Origin: an uncultured Oscillospiraceae bacterium
Lineage (GTDB): Bacteria > Bacillota > Clostridia > Oscillospirales > Oscillospiraceae
DNA: 32,257 nucleotides
Reading direction: 5' to 3'
Assembly (NCBI GenBank): GCA_910577915.1
Contig: CAJTOM010000003.1
Location: 1-32,257, forward strand
Below the pieces are notes generated by a model, which was not told where the DNA came from, searched no databases, and saw nothing but the letters and a program-made list of their open reading frames with translations. Shown in pieces: positions 29,368-32,257 of the stretch. Position 1 is the stretch's first letter, and every line of letters begins with the position of its first letter. The position numbers were made by a program, and so were the translations under genes.

Positions 29368-30765
29368 ATGCCCAAGACAGAAGCAAAGAAGAAAGGCCTC
29401 AAGCTCCCCCACCAGCTGGTGATTCTGTTCATCATCGCCGCCCTGGCCACCCTGGCCACCTACATCGTCCCCGCCGGCGTCTACGATTCGATTGAGATGG
29501 ACGGCAGAAAGGTGATCGACGCCGCCTCCTTCCACTACATAGACCAGACCCCCGTGGGGCCCTGGACGGCCCTGCTGGCCCTGCCCGGCGGCTTCGTGAA
29601 GAACGCGGGCATCATCGCCATGATCACCTTTATCGCCGGGGCCATGCAGGTCATCAACGCCACCAAGTGCATCGACGCCTCCGTGGGAAAGCTGGTGCAG
29701 AAGTATAAGAGCAACCTCTACGTCATCGTGCCCCTGCTGGTGGGCCTGTTCACCATTCTGGGGGCCATCGGCATCAATACGCCCATCATCGCCTTTGTCC
29801 CCCTGGCCCTGCTGCTGGGCCAGAACCTGGGGGGAGACGGTCTGGTGGGCGTGGGCATCGCCCTGTTCGGCATGATCAGCGGCCTGGCCGGCGGCGCGTT
29901 CTGCACCTCCTCCACCGCCGTGGCCCAGGAGCTGGTGGGCCTGGACGTGTTCACCGGCTGGCCCCTGCGCGTCGCGGCCAGCGTGGTGCTGTGGATCCTC
30001 TCCTCCGTGGTCCTGATCCTCTACATGCGCAGGCTCCGGAAGGACCCCGCCAAGAGCATTCTCCACGGCGTGGAGGGCGTTATTACCCAGGTGGAGGCCG
30101 AGGAGGCCCCCGCTCTCACCGGCCGGCGCATCGCGGCCCTGGCGACCTTCGTGGCCGGCTTCGTCTTCCTGGTCTACGGCGCCACCAACGGCTGGGGCAC
30201 CTACGACGCCATCCCGGCCATCTTCATGGTCACCGCCGTGATCTGCGGCCTGATCTGCGGCTTCTCCATCGACAAGATCGTCAAGGAATTCATCGCCGGT
30301 GCGAAGACCATGTCCACGGCGGGCATCATCATCGCCTTTGCCACGGGCATCAACACCATCCTCTCCTCCGGCAGCATCATCCACACCATCGTCCACGCCC
30401 TGGCCAGCCTCTTCGCCAACAGCTCCACCTTCGTGGCGGCCCTGGGCATGTACGCCAGCAACCTGCTCATCAACATGGTTCTCTGCTCCTCCTCCTCCCA
30501 GGCCAGCACGGTGATTCCCATCTTCTCCGGCGTGGGCCAGGTGCTGGGCCTGACCCAGCAGACGGTGGTGCAGACCTTCAACTTCGGCGACGCCATCACC
30601 AACCTGATCACCCCCGTCTCCACCGTTCTGATGGCCAGCCTGGGCTTCGCGGGCATCCCCCTGGACCGCTGGTACAAGTTCATGTGGAAGTGGCTGGTGG
30701 GCGCCGTCCTGGTGGGCGCTGTGTTCGTCATGATAGGCGTGGCCATCAACTACGGACCCTTCTGA
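29368..30765 (+). CDS. YfcC-family (C4-dicarboxylate/amino-acid type) membrane carrier
   Basis: 465 residues with about 11-12 membrane segments. It resembles the YfcC/DcuC-like carriers: the N-terminal LPHQLVILFIIAALATLATYIVPAG, the first re-entrant region around GAIGINTPIIAFVPLAL and the matching C-terminal hairpin (NMVLCSSSSQASTVIPI then NFGDAITNLITPVS). YfcC members have been described as basic amino-acid or peptide related carriers of uncertain substrate. A GAGGAAG site precedes the ATG. It is co-transcribed with the M20 peptidase and ends at a strong terminator. Confidence 0.9.
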   Translation: MPKTEAKKKGLKLPHQLVILFIIAALATLATYIVPAGVYDSIEMDGRKVIDAASFHYIDQTPVGPWTALLALPGGFVKNAGIIAMITFIAGAMQVINATKCIDASVGKLVQKYKSNLYVIVPLLVGLFTILGAIGINTPIIAFVPLALLLGQNLGGDGLVGVGIALFGMISGLAGGAFCTSSTAVAQELVGLDVFTGWPLRVAASVVLWILSSVVLILYMRRLRKDPAKSILHGVEGVITQVEAEEAPALTGRRIAALATFVAGFVFLVYGATNGWGTYDAIPAIFMVTAVICGLICGFSIDKIVKEFIAGAKTMSTAGIIIAFATGINTILSSGSIIHTIVHALASLFANSSTFVAALGMYASNLLINMVLCSSSSQASTVIPIFSGVGQVLGLTQQTVVQTFNFGDAITNLITPVSTVLMASLGFAGIPLDRWYKFMWKWLVGAVLVGAVFVMIGVAINYGPF

Positions 30766-30797
30766 TTCCCTCCTGTTCAGACCGTCCCCTAACCGCG

Positions 30798-30849
30798 CGA
30801 AGGGCCGCCGTCTCAAGCTTATGAGACGGCGGCCCTTCGTGGCGTTTTT
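30798..30849. terminator. Strong bidirectional terminator after the YfcC gene
   Basis: A perfect 18-bp stem (30798-30815 with 30822-30839), loop AGCTTA, followed on the plus strand by TGGCGTTTTT. It separates the convergent YfcC and GNAT genes. Confidence 0.88.
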
Positions 30850-30870
30850 CCCCCGGAGGCCGCGCCGCGT

Positions 30871-31602
30871 TTACGCCTCCCCGATCCAGTACACCGGGTA
30901 GGGGTCCCCCCGGCGGTAGCCCAGCTTTTCCGCCAGGGCGGCGCTGCGCAGGTCGATGGCGTCCCAGCTGGGATAGAGCCCCCGGTCCAGGCACTCCAGA
31001 ATCAGCCGCGCGCCGCAGGCCGTGGCCAGGCCCCGCCGGCGGTGGTCCGGCCGTGTGTCGATCTCCACCTCAATGCCGCCCCGGTACACGCAGTAGGACC
31101 CGGCCCCCGCCACGGGGACGCCCTCGTACAGGGCCGCGACCCCCACGCCCCGCCGGCAGCAGTCGGCGGGGCTGTCAAAGGCGGCGCAGAGGTCCCTGGA
31201 CCAGGCCTGGGCCAGCAGGACCGGCACCATGGCCTCGTCGATCAGCCGCAGCTCGTACCCGGCGGGCAGGGCGGCTGCCAGGGCCTCCAGCCGGCGGCGG
31301 TCAAAGATCCCCGGCTCCTTTTTGATGGCGTACCGGGTCTCCGGGATGGCCCTGGGGCCGAAATACGCCTCGATCAGGGGGTGCCAGTCCGGCGTCCGGG
31401 GCGCCAGGATGGGACCCGCCGCCCTGGCCAGCAGCGCCCTGTCCGGCTCCCCGGCCAGAAAGCAGAAGTCCCCGCTGGCGATCAGCCCGGCGGTGACGCC
31501 CTTGTTCCACATGGCCCGGCCCATAACGCCCTGGAGGCAGGACCAGACCATGGTCTCCTCCCAGCCGTCAAAGAGGGCCGTCAGCCGCTCCCAATCCGTC
31601 AT
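30871..31602 (-). CDS. GNAT-family acetyltransferase
   Basis: 243 residues. The C-terminal half has the GNAT core: strand YCVYRGGIEVEIDTRPDHRRRGLATACGARLILECLDRG, which contains the acetyl-CoA pyrophosphate loop motif R-R-x-G-x-A, and the end pattern AEKLGYRRGDPYPVY. It resembles the GNAT_acetyltr_2-type proteins (about 240 residues with an N-terminal half of a second fold). The substrate is not known. The start at 31602 has GAGGAGG seven bases upstream. It overlaps the 3' end of rnmV by 35 bases, so the two are coupled. Confidence 0.85.
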   Translation of the reverse strand: MTDWERLTALFDGWEETMVWSCLQGVMGRAMWNKGVTAGLIASGDFCFLAGEPDRALLARAAGPILAPRTPDWHPLIEAYFGPRAIPETRYAIKKEPGIFDRRRLEALAAALPAGYELRLIDEAMVPVLLAQAWSRDLCAAFDSPADCCRRGVGVAALYEGVPVAGAGSYCVYRGGIEVEIDTRPDHRRRGLATACGARLILECLDRGLYPSWDAIDLRSAALAEKLGYRRGDPYPVYWIGEA

Positions 31603-32206
31603 GGCGCGCCTCCTCTCCACCGCAGAATTCCGCCAGAAACGCCTCCCGGGTGTACAGCAGGTTCACCGCCTCCAGCAGGGCGTTGGCGCTCATCCGCTCC
31701 GGCAGGCCCAGGCGGCCCAGCAGGGCCGCCCGCTTCGCCCCGCTGTCCGGCCCGCCGGTGAGGCCCAGGCGGTAAAAATCCCCCTTGGTCACCGTCTCCG
31801 CCTCCCGTCCGCCGGCGGGGACGTCCTCGAAGGTGGCCCCCGCCCGCTCCAGGGCCTGGAGCAGCACCTGGGGGGACATGCCCTCCACCCCCAGCTTGCC
31901 CTCCCGGCCGGGGGCGGCCTTGCGGCGCTCCTTGCCGTACACGTCGGGGATGTAGGCCTGCTTGAGCCGGTCTCTGGGGATGGCCCCCTTGAGGAAATTG
32001 CGGATGACGAACCCGGCCCCGTCGCTGTCGGTGAGCAGGATGAGCCCCCGCTCCGCCGCCAGCCGGCGCAGCAGGGCCAGCCGCTCCCGGTCCCGGAACA
32101 CCCCGAAGCCGCCGGTCTCCACCACCACGGCGTCCACCGCCTGCTTGAGGGCGTTCTTGTCGTACCGGCCCTCCACCACGACCACCTCGCGGATCCGCCG
32201 CTTCAC
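31568..32206 (-). CDS. rnmV: Ribonuclease M5
   Basis: 212 residues. It matures 5S rRNA in low-GC Gram-positives. The Toprim nucleotidyl domain shows the catalytic Glu12 in VVEGRYDKNAL and Asp60/Asp62 in LLTDSDGAGF. The later IPDVYGKERRKAAPGREGKLGVEG block is typical of RnmV. The GTG start has GGAGG in front and overlaps the stop of the upstream gene (GTGA). The Toprim core is clear and the C-terminal part is of the usual length. Confidence 0.93.
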   Translation of the reverse strand: MKRRIREVVVVEGRYDKNALKQAVDAVVVETGGFGVFRDRERLALLRRLAAERGLILLTDSDGAGFVIRNFLKGAIPRDRLKQAYIPDVYGKERRKAAPGREGKLGVEGMSPQVLLQALERAGATFEDVPAGGREAETVTKGDFYRLGLTGGPDSGAKRAALLGRLGLPERMSANALLEAVNLLYTREAFLAEFCGGEEARHDGLGAADGPL

Positions 32207-32257
32207 AGCGCCTCCCTCCCCTGGGCCAGCTCCATGAGCAGCAGCTTCAGCTCCGCC
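32203..32257 (-). CDS. C-terminal end of an upstream gene (partial)
   Basis: Only the last 17 codons lie in the window, reading AELKLLLMELAQGREAL and then TGA. The stop overlaps the GTG of rnmV by two bases, which implies an operon. The tail is helical and does not identify the protein. Confidence 0.65.
   Translation of the reverse strand, partial: AELKLLLMELAQGREAL

Noticed and set aside
1..32257. CRISPR arrays, prophage, integrases, rRNA
   Set aside because: No regularly spaced direct repeats, no integrase or phage structural genes and no rRNA-like stretches were seen.

Overview
The window looks like chromosomal DNA of a high-GC, low-complexity-envelope Firmicute, most probably a gut clostridium of the Oscillospiraceae type (Flavonifractor/Lawsonibacter-like). 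This is inference from several things seen together: strong AGGAGG ribosome binding sites, many near-perfect TTGACA-17-TATAAT promoters, genes typical of spore-forming Firmicutes (BofA, the YaaL/DUF2508 protein, RNase M5), a short prolyl-tRNA synthetase with a C-terminal zinc site, and the gene order nnrD - LolA-like lipoprotein - alr. No phage, insertion sequence transposase, CRISPR array or rRNA was seen. The exact genus cannot be decided without a search.

Layout. 1-6.0 kb: a leftward unit of five genes (HAD-IIA phosphatase, unknown membrane protein, Sel1-repeat protein, methyltransferase, MFS transporter) from one promoter near 6.0 kb. 6.1-10.9 kb: rightward genes (Smr-domain protein with a lipoprotein, small membrane protein, unknown 86-aa protein, NodB-type deacetylase lipoprotein, cytidine deaminase), interrupted by a 5'-truncated kinase remnant and a 162-bp palindromic repeat element. 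11.0-13.9 kb: leftward cell-wall/metabolite-repair unit nnrD - lipoprotein - alr. 14.0-14.3 kb: two tRNA-Leu genes under a consensus promoter. 14.4-17.2 kb: leftward DUF4015-like secreted hydrolase, AraC regulator and tadA. 17.2-17.8 kb: yaaL-bofA. 17.8-20.9 kb: a leftward 1019-aa fusion of a 12-TM MFS transporter with a complete family 2 glycoside hydrolase. 21.2-22.5 kb: a 52-aa ORF and an exported CuAO_N/PepSY protein. 22.7-26.4 kb: NatAB-type ABC exporter, two small XRE regulators and a two-TM membrane protein, with several operator-like palindromes and locally lower GC. 26.5-27.9 kb: proS. 28.0-30.8 kb: M20 peptidase with YfcC-type carrier behind a structured leader. 30.9-32.3 kb: GNAT acetyltransferase, RNase M5 and the tail of an upstream gene.

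The most unusual item is the MFS-GH2 fusion at 17.8-20.9 kb. One reading frame encodes both the importer and an intact hydrolase whose catalytic domain is predicted to face the cytoplasm, so it may take up a glycoside and hydrolyse it at the exit of the transporter. Second is the 162-bp near-perfect inverted repeat at 8.87-9.03 kb, which sits at the promoter of the deacetylase gene and looks like a non-autonomous repeat or MITE-like element. The accessory stretch 24.6-26.4 kb has at least three separate operator-like palindromes that may be bound by the two small XRE proteins.
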